From NCBI GenBank assembly GCA_028278325.1, contig JANQEO010000162.1, positions 1-37,711 on the forward strand: a stretch of DNA of 37,711 nucleotides, in the 5' to 3' direction. The position numbers and the translations under genes are program-made. Source of the DNA: Candidatus Binatia bacterium (GTDB lineage: Bacteria > Desulfobacterota > Binatia > UBA1149 > JAJCZL01). Under the pieces are notes generated by a model that searched no databases, had not been told where the DNA came from, and saw nothing but the letters and a program-made list of their open reading frames with translations. This document shows positions 7,215 to 16,356 of the stretch, piece by piece (within the stretch, counting starts at the first letter, position 1; each line of letters opens with the position of its first letter).

Positions 7215-7496
7215 TCACCTCGCCATGTTGATCGTTCGCTTGAGAACCTGACTCGGCTTGAAAGTGAGAACGCAACGGCCGGAGATCACGATCTCGTCTC
7301 CGGTCTGCGGGTTACGCCCCTTACGCGGGCGCTTCTCGTTGATCACGAAGTTGCCGAAGCCGGATATCTTGACCTTTTCCCCCGCTTCGAGGCGTGTCTT
7401 CATCGTCTCGAAAATCGATTCGACAACTTCGGCCGCCTCTTTCTTGGAAAAGCCAACTCGCTCATAGATACGCTCGACAATGTCGGCTTTGGTCAT
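7215..7496 (-). CDS. ihfA: Integration host factor subunit alpha
   Basis: A 93-residue DNA-bending protein of the HU/IHF family. It starts MTKADIVERIYERVGFSKKEA and has the beta-arm segment GRNPQTGDEIVISGRCVLTFKPS. Arm residues RNPQTG, with Pro to intercalate into DNA, are present. Location directly after pheT, as in Escherichia coli and Deltaproteobacteria, marks it as the alpha subunit rather than HU. The start at 7496 has GAGAGGG upstream. Confidence 0.95.
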   Translation of the reverse strand: MTKADIVERIYERVGFSKKEAAEVVESIFETMKTRLEAGEKVKISGFGNFVINEKRPRKGRNPQTGDEIVISGRCVLTFKPSQVLKRTINMAR

Positions 7497-7538
7497 GTGT
7501 ATACCCTCTCGAGAATCCGGTTCAGGCCGCCCAAGCGA

Positions 7539-9947
7539 TCAAGCCCTGACCTCGGCGCCGAATCGCGCTACCAGGCTTTCGGTGACCCTGTCGTGCACGC
7601 TCGTTATTTCTTCTTCCGTCAGCGTGCCCTCAGGCGACCTGTATACGATAGTGAAACCCAATGCCTTACGCCCTTCGCCCAACTGCGGGCCCGTATACTC
7701 GTCGAACACCGAGATGCTTTCCAGCAACTCTTCGTCCATCTCCTTCACTGCCACGACGATGTCTCCGGCAAGCAACCCTATAGGCACCACCAGCGACACA
7801 TCCCGCCTCGACGAAGGGTAGCGAGCCAATCGCTTCAGGCCGGAGTGCCGCGGAGCATACTCAAGCGACCTAGGGCTGTCAATTTCGAATACGTAGATTT
7901 CTTCAGAAACTTCAAGGCTATCTGCAAGGTCTGGATGAAGCTGTCCTGCGAAGCCGACGTCGGCGGTTCCGACGCTGACCTTGGCCGCCGCGCTCGGATG
8001 ATATTCGGGTCGACCGCCACATGGAGCCCAGTGCAAATCGGGCGCCCCACACCCTGCCGCGGCAGCCACCGCTTCAACGGCGGCCTTGACGTCCCAGAAC
8101 GCCGGTGAGCCTGTGAAGCCCGGCCCTCTCGACCTGCGCGGCCCCGCGACCAACCCTGCAACGGCTTCGATCTCCACCGGAGGCCGTCCGCCATCGGGCA
8201 TCGACATGGTTCGCCCACGAGTAAACAGGTCGACTACCTCTGCACCGTTGCGAACGTTTGTGGCATAGGCGTCGAGCAGTCCAGGGATCAGACTCTTTCG
8301 CATCTCGGTTGCATCCGAGCGCAGGGGGTTCAAAACGACCACCGGCAAGGCATCCGATCCGTGAAGCCCGGGACAGGCCAGGTTCATGTCCCTCGAGCAA
8401 AAGCCGAGGCACACGGCCTCATTGAAGCCGAGGGACGACAGGCGTGACCGGTACTCGGAAGCGAACCGTTCATGTGCAGGCACTTTCGCTTCCGACATGG
8501 TCGAGTTCGGCAGCGCGGGCTCGAAACGCTCGTACCCATGGAGACGGGCGATTTCCTCGATCAGGTCGATCTCGCGGGTCACGTCATGGCGATGGGTCGG
8601 CACACTCGCTTCCAGCACCGAGTCTTTCGCTTGTACCTCTACACCGACCGACCGCAGATAACCGAGTGCCTCCTCGCCCGAGACTTCCGAACCCAAGATC
8701 CTCGCGACGCGGTCCAGTCTCACCTCCAGCTGAGGTCCCTCGCCAGGCAGCTCACCCGACTTTGCCACACCTCCGGCCACCCTCGCGCCCGCGAGTTCGC
8801 AGATGAGCTCGCCCGCTCTAAGCAGGGCAAACTCGACCATTGCCGGGTCGACCCCACGCTCGAACCGGTAGGATGACTCCGAAATCAGCCCCAGACGTCT
8901 CGAGGTGGAGCGAATGAGCGCTGGTTCGAACACCGCGCTCTCCAGGAAGATGTTCGTGGTGGTCTCGCCGACGGCACTGCCCGCACCACCCATGACTCCT
9001 GCGAGCGCCACGGGCCCCTCACCGTCACAGATCATGAGATCACCGCTCTCGAGTTGACGCTCCTGTTCGTCAAGAGTCTCGAACTTGGCGTTACGCTCGA
9101 GGCTTTCCACACGGATGGTCCGGCCGTGCAAACGGTCGGCATCGAAGGCATGCAGAGGCTGCCCCGTCTCGAACAGTACAAGGTTCGTAACGTCGACTAT
9201 GTTGTTGACCGGTCGCACACCGCAGGCGGCCAGTCTCGCCTGCAACCACGCCGGTGACGGACCGATGCTGACTCCGGTCACCATCAACCCCCGGTAGGCC
9301 GTGCACCCCGCCCCTGGCGCGATGGAGACCGATATCGAGCATTTACCCGAAGGGCGGCTCGGCGTCTGCGTAAAGCTCTCGGTAAGACCCAACCGGCAAA
9401 CCGCGCCAATCTCTCTCGCCAAGCCTCGTATGCTCAGGCAGTCGCCTCGGTTGGGCGTGACGGCGATCTCTATTATGGGATCACCCAACCCTATGATCGG
9501 CGCTGCGGGTTGCCCTGCCTCTACGTCCGAGGCCAGGATCATTATCCCCTCATGATCGTCGGAAATCCCCAACTCGGAGGCGGAACACAGCATTCCCTCC
9601 GACACTGCGCCGCGGATCTTCGACTTCTTTATCTTGCGGCCATCGGCGAACTTGGCGCCGGGGAGAGCCAAGACGACGACGTCGCCGGCTTTCATGTTGG
9701 ATGCGCCGCAGACGATGTCGCGTACACCACTGCCGTCGTCGACACGGCAAAGTGTGAGCTTGTCGGCATTGGGATGCGCGCTGGTCTCGTCGATCCGGGC
9801 CGTCACCAGCGCCGCAGTCAGTTCTTCTCCCACCGGCGCCGATACTCCTTCGACTTCCAGCCCCGCCATCGTGAGGCTCTCGCACAGGACATCAACGGGC
9901 GGAAGCCCATCGACGTACTCTTCGAGCCAACTGAGAGGTAACCGCAT
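7539..9947 (-). CDS. pheT: Phenylalanine--tRNA ligase beta subunit
   Basis: The 802-residue length is normal for the bacterial beta subunit. The N-terminus MRLPLSWLEEYVDG, the EMAP-like tRNA-binding domain (about 39-150), the B3/B4 editing region, the B5 domain and a C-terminal ferredoxin-fold anticodon-binding domain (from about 705, LARYPSSRRDVSLVVP) are all visible in order. It forms an alpha2-beta2 enzyme with PheS, encoded 12 bases upstream. The editing domain removes misacylated Tyr. Confidence 0.97.
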   Translation of the reverse strand: MRLPLSWLEEYVDGLPPVDVLCESLTMAGLEVEGVSAPVGEELTAALVTARIDETSAHPNADKLTLCRVDDGSGVRDIVCGASNMKAGDVVVLALPGAKFADGRKIKKSKIRGAVSEGMLCSASELGISDDHEGIMILASDVEAGQPAAPIIGLGDPIIEIAVTPNRGDCLSIRGLAREIGAVCRLGLTESFTQTPSRPSGKCSISVSIAPGAGCTAYRGLMVTGVSIGPSPAWLQARLAACGVRPVNNIVDVTNLVLFETGQPLHAFDADRLHGRTIRVESLERNAKFETLDEQERQLESGDLMICDGEGPVALAGVMGGAGSAVGETTTNIFLESAVFEPALIRSTSRRLGLISESSYRFERGVDPAMVEFALLRAGELICELAGARVAGGVAKSGELPGEGPQLEVRLDRVARILGSEVSGEEALGYLRSVGVEVQAKDSVLEASVPTHRHDVTREIDLIEEIARLHGYERFEPALPNSTMSEAKVPAHERFASEYRSRLSSLGFNEAVCLGFCSRDMNLACPGLHGSDALPVVVLNPLRSDATEMRKSLIPGLLDAYATNVRNGAEVVDLFTRGRTMSMPDGGRPPVEIEAVAGLVAGPRRSRGPGFTGSPAFWDVKAAVEAVAAAAGCGAPDLHWAPCGGRPEYHPSAAAKVSVGTADVGFAGQLHPDLADSLEVSEEIYVFEIDSPRSLEYAPRHSGLKRLARYPSSRRDVSLVVPIGLLAGDIVVAVKEMDEELLESISVFDEYTGPQLGEGRKALGFTIVYRSPEGTLTEEEITSVHDRVTESLVARFGAEVRA

Positions 9948-9959
9948 ACCGCCTCCGCC

Positions 9960-11024
9960 TCAGAACTGCTGGATGAATCTCAGGTCGTTGGCGAAGAACA
10001 GCCGGATATCGTCGATCCCGTGCTTGAGCATGGCCACTCTCTCGACGCCGATGCCGAAAGCGAACCCGGTATAGACCTCCGGATCGTAGCCGACGTGCTC
10101 GAAAACGGCGGGATGAACCATTCCCGACCCGAGGATCTCGAGCCAGCCCGTCCCTTTGCAGACACGGCAGGCTCCCGCGGCACCGGATCCATCGCCACCG
10201 CAGATGACACACGCGATGTCGACCTCCGCGCTCGGCTCGGTGAACGGGAAGTAGCTCGGCCGGAACCTCACGGACACGTCCTCTCCGAACAGGCGGTGAA
10301 GAAAAGCCGTCAAGACTCCCTTGAGATGCCGGAACGTAACATGGCGGTCGACCATCAACCCCTCGACCTGGTGGAACATCGGCGAGTGGGTCACATCGTC
10401 ATCGTGACGATAGACGGCTCCGGGCGCGATTATCATCAAAGGCGGCTGCTGTGACTCCATGGCCCGGATCTGGACCGGTGACGTATGCGTGCGCAGGACC
10501 CGGCCGCCGTCGACGAAGAAAGTGTCTTGCATATCCCGCGCGGGATGGTTCTGCGGAATATTGAGAGCCTCGAAGTTATGATACTCGTCCTCGACCTCGG
10601 GACCTTCGGCGATAGAGAAACCCAATCCGCAGAGGGTGTCGCACACTTCCTTCATTGTCGCGGCCAAGGGATGAAGATGGCCGTGAGGTTGTCCGAAAGC
10701 GGGCAGCGTGACGTCGAGTTGGGGGCGATCGAGGCGTGCCTGACGCTCGGCCTGGTCCAGCAGCTTGGCCTTGTCTTCGATCGCGCGTTCAACGGCCGCC
10801 TTAACCTCGTTCGCCGCGTGACCGATCTTGGGACGTTCCTCCGGGGCAACGCCGGCCAGCCCGCGAAGGATCTTGGTCAGCTTGCCCTTCTTACCCAGGA
10901 CCTCCACGCGCAAAGCCTCCAGTGCCGTCTTGTCGTCCACGGACTCGAGGCTGAGCACGACCTCGGCCCCCAACACTTTCAGTTGTTGGCCGATCGATCC
11001 CGGAGTGGGCGCGGCTTCGGTCAC
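9960..11024 (-). CDS. pheS: Phenylalanine--tRNA ligase alpha subunit
   Basis: The catalytic subunit of 354 residues. An N-terminal coiled coil (about 1-100) is followed by the class II catalytic core: motif 2 around [20 protein letters not shown] and motif 3 [18 protein letters not shown]. Its start overlaps the rplT stop by four bases (ATGA), so translation is coupled to the ribosomal protein gene. Confidence 0.97.
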   Translation of the reverse strand: MTEAAPTPGSIGQQLKVLGAEVVLSLESVDDKTALEALRVEVLGKKGKLTKILRGLAGVAPEERPKIGHAANEVKAAVERAIEDKAKLLDQAERQARLDRPQLDVTLPAFGQPHGHLHPLAATMKEVCDTLCGLGFSIAEGPEVEDEYHNFEALNIPQNHPARDMQDTFFVDGGRVLRTHTSPVQIRAMESQQPPLMIIAPGAVYRHDDDVTHSPMFHQVEGLMVDRHVTFRHLKGVLTAFLHRLFGEDVSVRFRPSYFPFTEPSAEVDIACVICGGDGSGAAGACRVCKGTGWLEILGSGMVHPAVFEHVGYDPEVYTGFAFGIGVERVAMLKHGIDDIRLFFANDLRFIQQF

Positions 11025-11377
11025 GCCGCCAGCTTGGCTTTGGCAACCTTGACGAGCTCGGCGAACGCCGCACGCTCGTTGACGGCCATTTCCGCGAGCA
11101 TCTTACGGTCTATGTCGACACCGGCCTGCTTGAGCCCCTGGATGAGGCTCGAATAACTGAGCCCCTCGGCCCTCGCGGCGGCGTTGATACGCACGATCCA
11201 AAGTCTCCGGAACTGGCGCTTGCGGTCTTTGCGGTCCCGGTAGGCGTAGGTCAGCCCTTTCTCGACGGTCTCTCTGGCTTGACGATACAGCTTGCGCCCA
11301 CCGACATACCCACGCGCCGACTTCAGAATCTTGCGGCGCCTCCGCCTGGCTTTGGTTCCCCTTGTTACCCTCGGCAT
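11021..11377 (-). CDS. rplT: 50S ribosomal protein bL20
   Basis: At 118 residues this is a standard bL20, starting [19 protein letters not shown] and containing the [19 protein letters not shown] segment. bL20 helps assemble the 50S subunit and in many bacteria represses its own operon by binding the infC-rpmI-rplT mRNA. The genes here are in that order. Only 28 bases lie between rpmI and rplT, so any operator would have to sit in or near the rpmI region. Confidence 0.97.
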   Translation of the reverse strand: MPRVTRGTKARRRRRKILKSARGYVGGRKLYRQARETVEKGLTYAYRDRKDRKRQFRRLWIVRINAAARAEGLSYSSLIQGLKQAGVDIDRKMLAEMAVNERAAFAELVKVAKAKLAA

Positions 11378-11405
11378 TTCGATACTCCTTTCTTGGTACC
11401 GGTCG

Positions 11406-11603
11406 TTATCCGTTCGGCAGCAAGCGCCGAATCGCTTTCACATCCGTCGGCGCAACGATGCCCGCCTTCCGCAGGTTGCGTTTTTGCGTCGCCGACTTGT
11501 GCGAGAGGATGTGGCGCAAATATGCCTTCTTGCGCTTCACCTTCCCTCGCGCCGTAAAGGAGAAGCGCTTCGCTGCGCCCCTGTTGGTTTTGACTTTCGG
11601 CAT
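11406..11603 (-). CDS. rpmI: 50S ribosomal protein bL35
   Basis: A 65-residue, very basic protein typical of bL35, starting [20 protein letters not shown]. The conserved [15 protein letters not shown] core is present. It sits 28 bases after infC and 28 bases before rplT, the almost universal IF3-L35-L20 operon. Confidence 0.97.
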   Translation of the reverse strand: MPKVKTNRGAAKRFSFTARGKVKRKKAYLRHILSHKSATQKRNLRKAGIVAPTDVKAIRRLLPNG

Positions 11604-11631
11604 CTCCGTCTCCTTGTGAACTTACTACTAC

Positions 11632-12150
11632 CTATCCCTTGCTCGGCACGACGATCACCGACATGTGCCTGCCCTCGAGCCGCGGTTCACCCTCGGGGGC
11701 CGCGACATCCGAGATCGACTCCAGCACTCTGTCGAGCATGCCCCGCCCCAGTTCGGGCCGGGTTATCTCTCTTCCCTTGAAGAACACCGAGATCTTGACC
11801 CGATGCCCCTTGTCCAAGAACCGGCGGATATGGCCGATCTTGAAATCTATGTCGTGGGCTTCCGTGCGGGAGCGGATCTTTACCTCCTTTACGGAGGAGG
11901 CCACCGACTTACGCTTGGACTCCTGGGACTTCTTTCTCTGTTCGTACCGGTACTTGTGAAAATCCATGATCCGGCACACCGTCGGCTCCGCATTACCGGC
12001 CACCTCGACGAGGTCCAGCTCACGCTCGTCGGCGAGCGCTTGAGCTTTTTCCGTCGACATGATGCCGAGCTGGGTGCCGTCGGTATCGATGAGCCGGACT
12101 TCCCGTGCCCGAATACCGGTGTTGATCCTCAATCCTTCGTCCTTTGCTAT
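11632..12150 (-). CDS. infC: Translation initiation factor IF-3 (AUA start)
   Basis: The protein has the IF3 N-domain (GIRAREVRLIDTDGTQLGIM), a basic linker (YEQRKKSQESKRKS) and the C-domain (KEVKIR, then the HDIDFKIGHIRRFLDKGHRVKI region). I place the start at ATA, 12150-12148. It lies 6-7 bases after the strong site GGGAGGTG and overlaps the thrS TAG stop as ATAG. This gives 172 residues beginning (M)AKDEGLRIN, a normal IF3 length. A frame opening at 12195 would overlap thrS by 49 bases and add an unnatural Pro-rich leader. Established knowledge: infC genes commonly use AUU, AUC or AUA, so that IF3 represses its own synthesis. A TTG six codons downstream is the alternative start. Confidence 0.93.
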   Translation of the reverse strand: MAKDEGLRINTGIRAREVRLIDTDGTQLGIMSTEKAQALADERELDLVEVAGNAEPTVCRIMDFHKYRYEQRKKSQESKRKSVASSVKEVKIRSRTEAHDIDFKIGHIRRFLDKGHRVKISVFFKGREITRPELGRGMLDRVLESISDVAAPEGEPRLEGRHMSVIVVPSKG

Positions 12151-14066
12151 GGGACACCTCCCTGGTTTTGGGGGCGGCTTCGCTGTGAGAGCCACCCGGT
12201 GAATTCTTCCATGGTCATCGCATCGAGTTGTTCACCGTCGCGCAAGCGAGGAGACAAACTCTTGTCTTCGACCTCACGGTCGCCGACCACGATGACTACA
12301 GGGATCTTGGCCTGTTGAGCCTCCCTGATCTTGAAACCCAGTTTCTCGTTGCGCAGGTCCGCGAAGGCCCGGAACCCACTCTCTTTCAGCGAAGCGGCCA
12401 CCTCTGCAGCATATTCGTTTTGGCGGTCGGTGACCGTCACGATCTTTACCTGACACGGGGCCAGCCACAGAGGCAGGGCACCACCCGTATGTTCGATGAG
12501 AATGGCGATGAAACGCTCGAGTGACCCGAGTATTGCGCGGTGGACCATTACGGGACGCTGTTCGCCGCCCGTGTTGTCCACGAATTTCAGATCGAACCGC
12601 TCGGGCATGGAGAAGTCGAGCTGAGCGGTGCTTAGCTGCCATTCCCGCCTCATCGCATCGAGTACGCAGAAGTCCACCTTAGGGCCGTAAAATGCGCCGT
12701 CCCCCGGGTTGACTTCATAACTCTCCCCCGAAGCCTCCAGGACCTCGGTAAGGGTTCGTTCAGCCTTTTCCCACATCGCGTCGTCGCCGATGGATTTCTC
12801 CGGCCGAGTGGCCAGATAGATGCGCGTCTCCTCGAAACCGAAGACTTTGTGGGTATCGAGGATCATCCGGATCACCGAGCTAAGCTCTTCACGCATCTGG
12901 TCGGGCGTGCAGAAGATATGAGCGTCGTCCTGACTGAAACTTCTGACCCGCGTCAAGCCGTGCACGACGCCCGAGCGCTCGTAGCGGTGGAGGCGGCCGA
13001 AGTCCGCAAAGCGGATCGGAAGGTCGCGGTAAGAGCGTATGGAGTCGGCATAGATCAGGCAGTGGGTCGGACAGTTCATCGGCTTCACCGCCAGCTCGCG
13101 CCCCTCGACCTCGGTGAAGTACATGTTGTCCTTGTAGTTGTCGTAGTGACCCGACTGGTGCCAGAGATCCACATCGAGAATCTGTGGCGTCACGACTTCG
13201 TCGTAACCGTAGTCGACGTAGAGTCCCCGTATGTAGTCAACGAGTAAATTGTAGACCCGCGCACCCGGCGGATGAAAAAACGGCGACGCAGGAGCTTCGG
13301 GATGGAAGCTGAATAGCCCGAGTTGCTTGCCGAGCTTTCGATGATCGCGTTTGCGAGCCTCCTCTAGCCGCGCCAGATGCTCCTTGAGCTGCTTGCGGTC
13401 GGCGAAGGCGGTGCCGTAGATACGCTGCAGCATCGCGTTGTGCTCGTCGCCGCGCCAGTAAGCGCCCGCCACATGTGTCAGCTTGAAGGCCTTGAGGCAG
13501 CGCGTGTTCGGAACATGCGGACCGCGGCACAGATCAACGAACTCCCCTTGGCGATACAGGCTGACAATATTGTCTTCGAGCCCCTCGATGATGTCGACCT
13601 TGTAGTGTTCACCCATCGATCGGAACAAGGCCACGGCATCAGCCTTGCTCATCACCTCGCGCGTTACCTCCAAGCGTTCTTTGACGACCTTGGACATCTC
13701 CGCGGAGATGCGATCCAGATCTTCCGGTGTAAAACCGGGGTCGTAGGCGAAGTCGTAATAAAAGCCGTCCTCGATGACAGGACCGATGGTTACCTGGGCC
13801 TCCGGATAAAGACGTTTGACGGCCTGGGCCAACAGATGGGCGGTCGAATGACGAAGGACTTCCAGACCTTCGGAACTCTGAGGGTCGACGGCAGAAACGG
13901 TGCAGTCGGATTCCAGAGGAAGAGAAAGGTCGACGGCGCGGCCGTCGACGAGCGCGGCGATCGCGTTGTTGCCGGAAGCATGCTCCAGAGCCGCCGCGGC
14001 TGTAGAACCGTGCGGCATGGTGACGCATTCACCACCGGCGATGGTGACGGTTATCTGCTCGGACAT
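12147..14066 (-). CDS. thrS: Threonine--tRNA ligase
   Basis: The full-length 639-residue enzyme. A TGS domain (about 1-62) is followed by the editing domain with HSTAHLLAQAVKRLYP and the class II core. The zinc ligand Cys in KPMNCPTHC is present, and motif 2 lies around GRLHRYERSGVVHGLTRVR. The C-terminal anticodon domain starts near WLAPCQVKIVTV. It is the first protein gene after tRNA-Val and is coupled to infC by an ATAG overlap. The ribosome binding site at 14066 is weak (GAACGACGA). Confidence 0.97.
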   Translation of the reverse strand: MSEQITVTIAGGECVTMPHGSTAAAALEHASGNNAIAALVDGRAVDLSLPLESDCTVSAVDPQSSEGLEVLRHSTAHLLAQAVKRLYPEAQVTIGPVIEDGFYYDFAYDPGFTPEDLDRISAEMSKVVKERLEVTREVMSKADAVALFRSMGEHYKVDIIEGLEDNIVSLYRQGEFVDLCRGPHVPNTRCLKAFKLTHVAGAYWRGDEHNAMLQRIYGTAFADRKQLKEHLARLEEARKRDHRKLGKQLGLFSFHPEAPASPFFHPPGARVYNLLVDYIRGLYVDYGYDEVVTPQILDVDLWHQSGHYDNYKDNMYFTEVEGRELAVKPMNCPTHCLIYADSIRSYRDLPIRFADFGRLHRYERSGVVHGLTRVRSFSQDDAHIFCTPDQMREELSSVIRMILDTHKVFGFEETRIYLATRPEKSIGDDAMWEKAERTLTEVLEASGESYEVNPGDGAFYGPKVDFCVLDAMRREWQLSTAQLDFSMPERFDLKFVDNTGGEQRPVMVHRAILGSLERFIAILIEHTGGALPLWLAPCQVKIVTVTDRQNEYAAEVAASLKESGFRAFADLRNEKLGFKIREAQQAKIPVVIVVGDREVEDKSLSPRLRDGEQLDAMTMEEFTGWLSQRSRPQNQGGVP

Positions 14067-14186
14067 TCGTCGTTCAGGTTCGATTCGTCGAAAGTGACAG
14101 GCTCAGGAAGCGGCAAACGCGCCGCATTTAGTCGATAAGTCCTCAACCGTTCTTGCTTTCGCTATCCTACCTCCCCTCTTAGCCGG

Positions 14187-14261
14187 TGGTAGGCACGGGC
14201 GGGATTGAACCGCCGACCCCCACCGTGTCAAGGTGGTGCTCTCCCACTGAGCTACGTGCCT
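14187..14261 (-). tRNA. tRNA-Val (anticodon GAC)
   Basis: The minus strand gives acceptor AGGCACG/CGTGCCT, anticodon stem CCACC/GGTGG with loop TTGACAC (anticodon GAC), and a T-arm with loop TTCAATC. The discriminator is A and CCA is encoded (14187-14189). It lies 120 bases before thrS on the same strand. Confidence 0.95.
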
Positions 14262-14290
14262 GCTTCGCCTCGAGGCTAGTGCAACTCACC

Positions 14291-14319
14291 CCTGTAACAA
14301 CCAGTACTTAGGCTGTCAA
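14291..14319 (-). promoter_or_regulatory. Sigma-70 promoter upstream of tRNA-Val (and probably thrS)
   Basis: The minus strand has TTGACA (14314-14319), 17 bases, then TACAGG (14291-14296). The 5' end of the mature tRNA is 29 bases downstream. Since no better promoter is seen between the tRNA and thrS, this may also drive the thrS-infC-rpmI-rplT-pheST operon. Confidence 0.6.
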
Positions 14320-14332
14320 CCTGCACCCCATC

Positions 14333-15349
14333 TCAGACGTTGAAACGAAAGTGCGCGACCTCGCCATCCTTCATTATGTGATCCTTGCCCTCCGACGACC
14401 ACTTGCCGGCCTTGCGGCAGCCCGCCTCCCCGCCGTGCTCGAGGTAATCGTCGACCGCTGCGATCTCGGCACGGATGAAACCCCGGGCTATATCACTGTG
14501 GATCTTGCCCGCCGCCTCGAGCGCGGTGCTGCCGCGCCGGATCGGCCACGCCCTCACCTCGTCTTCACCTGCGGTCAGGAAGGTGATCAGCTCGAGCATT
14601 TCGTAACAGGTTGATACGAACCGCTCACTGGCTGGAGCGTCCAGGCCTAGGTCGGCCAGGAACTCCCCCCTCTCCTCGGCCGGCAACTCGCTGATCTCGT
14701 GCTCGAGTCGGGCGCTCATCGCGATCAGCGTACACCCGCTGCCAGCAATGCGCTCATCGGACGCAGGCGCAGCGGCCCCGATCGAGGCCTCGTCGACATT
14801 GGCAACGACGACACGCGGCTTGAGGGTCAAGAACTTAAAGCCCGAAACCAGGGACAGAGCTTGCTCGTCGAGCCCGATTTCCCTGAGTTCCTCGTTGCGC
14901 TCTATGGCCTCCTTGCACCGCTCCAAGGTCTCTTTCTCGAGTGGCTTACCCTTTTCACGGGTGAGCCGGTCGAGGCGCTTCTCGATCACACCGAGATCGC
15001 TCAGCATCAGCTCATCGTGGAAAGCCGCGGCTCGGTCCGCCACCTCGCCACGGCCCCCGCCCGCGAAAGCGTCGACGACCTCGGCGAGGACATCGAAATT
15101 GCGCATCTCCCCCAGAATTCCCGGCGATAGAGAATCCGACCCGAAGGCTCCGGTGGGGAAGTCCTGAAACACGATTTCAGCGTAGGTAGTCTTGCGCGGT
15201 TTGCACAGGGCCGACAGCTGGTCGACGCGTAGATCGGGAACGCTGATGGTACCCAGTCCACCCTTGCCGGCGGCAGGATCGATACCGGTCAGGGCGGCGA
15301 ACACGGTGGACTTGCCCGAAGCGGCGAAGCCCACGAGGCCTACTTTCAA
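14333..15349 (-). CDS. Divergent YchF/Obg-like P-loop NTPase
   Basis: The C-terminal half is clearly YchF-like: LELITFLTAGEDEVRAWPI, then AAGKIHSDIARGFIRAEI and the ending EGKDHIMKDGEVAHFRFNV. The Walker A motif is GFAASGKST instead of the usual GLPNVGKST. The G3 motif, normally DIAGLVxGA, reads DFPTGAFG. The specificity loop VANVDE is retained. At 338 residues it is about 25 shorter than typical YchF. YchF proteins bind ATP as well as GTP and act with ribosomes. I read this as a paralogue or a lineage-specific form, possibly with altered hydrolysis. It follows rplI by 34 bases; in related genomes ychF often sits near pth or rpsF. Confidence 0.85.
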   Translation of the reverse strand: MKVGLVGFAASGKSTVFAALTGIDPAAGKGGLGTISVPDLRVDQLSALCKPRKTTYAEIVFQDFPTGAFGSDSLSPGILGEMRNFDVLAEVVDAFAGGGRGEVADRAAAFHDELMLSDLGVIEKRLDRLTREKGKPLEKETLERCKEAIERNEELREIGLDEQALSLVSGFKFLTLKPRVVVANVDEASIGAAAPASDERIAGSGCTLIAMSARLEHEISELPAEERGEFLADLGLDAPASERFVSTCYEMLELITFLTAGEDEVRAWPIRRGSTALEAAGKIHSDIARGFIRAEIAAVDDYLEHGGEAGCRKAGKWSSEGKDHIMKDGEVAHFRFNV

Positions 15350-15383
15350 TCGCGCACCCTCGGGTTTCCGGCCTGCTCAGGCC

Positions 15384-15995
15384 TCAGGATTCCTTCTCGC
15401 CCGCTTCGCCTTCCGAGCTCTCGTCGCCTTCCGCCGCGCCCGAGGTCTCGTCTTCGGTCTCGGCTCGGCTCTCTGCAGCGTCTTCGACAGGCGCCGCCTT
15501 GACCGCCTCGGGCGCTTTTTCCTCTTCGACGGCTTCGTCTTCGAGTTCACCCCCCAGAGGCCTTACGAGCAACTTGATCGTGGTAGTTACGTCCTGGCCG
15601 ACGCGGATGTCGACTTCGTAATCGCCGATTTCCTTGATCGGGTCGGACAGCAGAATCCGGCGCCGGTCGATGTCGAAGCCTTTCTCGTCGAGCAACTTCT
15701 TGACGTCGAGATTGGTTACCGAGCCGAAGAGCTTACCGCCTCTGCCCGCTCTCTGCTCGGTCTCGAGCTGCTGCTTGCCAAGCGCCTCGGCCATGGCCTC
15801 GTGGGAGCTTCTCTCCTTGAGCTTCTTGGCCTCGATGACGGCCTGCTGGTGGGCAAGGTTCGCGAGGTTTCTCTGGTCGGCCACGACAGCCATCCCACGA
15901 GGAATGAGATAGTTGCGGGCATAGCCGGGCTTTACGTTCACCACCTCTCCGATGATTCCAAGATCGGGCACGTCTTCGCGCAGGATTACTTCCAT
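15384..15995 (-). CDS. rplI: 50S ribosomal protein bL9 with acidic C-terminal extension
   Basis: Residues 1-148 are a normal bL9: MEVILREDVPDLGIIGEVVNVKPGY with the GYARNYLIPRGMA signature, a long central helix and the C-terminal domain. The remaining 55 or so residues are an Ala/Glu/Ser-rich acidic tail (GAAEGDESSEGEAGEKES at the end). The start is ATG at 15995 with GAGGA upstream; the open frame extends 28 codons further but would overlap rpsR and match nothing in bL9. It follows rpsR by 25 bases. Confidence 0.95.
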   Translation of the reverse strand: MEVILREDVPDLGIIGEVVNVKPGYARNYLIPRGMAVVADQRNLANLAHQQAVIEAKKLKERSSHEAMAEALGKQQLETEQRAGRGGKLFGSVTNLDVKKLLDEKGFDIDRRRILLSDPIKEIGDYEVDIRVGQDVTTTIKLLVRPLGGELEDEAVEEEKAPEAVKAAPVEDAAESRAETEDETSGAAEGDESSEGEAGEKES

Positions 15996-16020
15996 ACCGG
16001 GTTCCTCGAGGTCTCCAGGT

Positions 16021-16356
16021 TCACGACTGAGTGTAAGAGAGCAGCGCTGCGTTGCGTGCCCTCTTGATCGCGGCAGCAAGCCTGCGCTGGTGTTTGGCGC
16101 AAGTGCCGGTGGTCCTGCTCGGGACCATCTTTCCCCTTTCGGTCAGGAACCCGGCCAGGGTATCCGCCCACTTGTAGTCGAGGACAAGGGTCTTGTCCGC
16201 ACAAAACCGGCAGACCCTGCGCCGTCCACGCCGTTGAGGCCTGCCTCCCCTGGGGCCGAAGCCTCCTCGCCTCTCACGGCCGCCCTGCTGGCCTTCCCTG
16301 CTCCCGGGACCCGACTCGCGCGGCTGACTCCTGTCCGGCGTCCTTTCCTCGCTCAT
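16021..16356 (-). CDS. rpsR: 30S ribosomal protein bS18 (zinc-binding form, long N-terminus)
   Basis: The C-terminal 65 residues are bS18: [17 protein letters not shown] and [19 protein letters not shown]. Cys49, Cys52, Cys86 and His89 make a likely zinc site, the C+ form of S18. The first 45 residues are an Arg/Gly/Gln/Pro-rich extension not found in short S18 proteins. The start overlaps the rpsF stop by four bases (ATGA). With S6 it forms a heterodimer on the 30S platform. Confidence 0.95.
   Translation of the reverse strand: MSEERTPDRSQPRESGPGSREGQQGGRERRGGFGPRGGRPQRRGRRRVCRFCADKTLVLDYKWADTLAGFLTERGKMVPSRTTGTCAKHQRRLAAAIKRARNAALLSYTQS

Noticed and set aside
12151..12195. An in-frame upstream start for infC that adds 15 residues
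   Set aside because: It would overlap thrS by 49 bases, lacks a Shine-Dalgarno site, and gives a Pro-rich leader unlike IF3.
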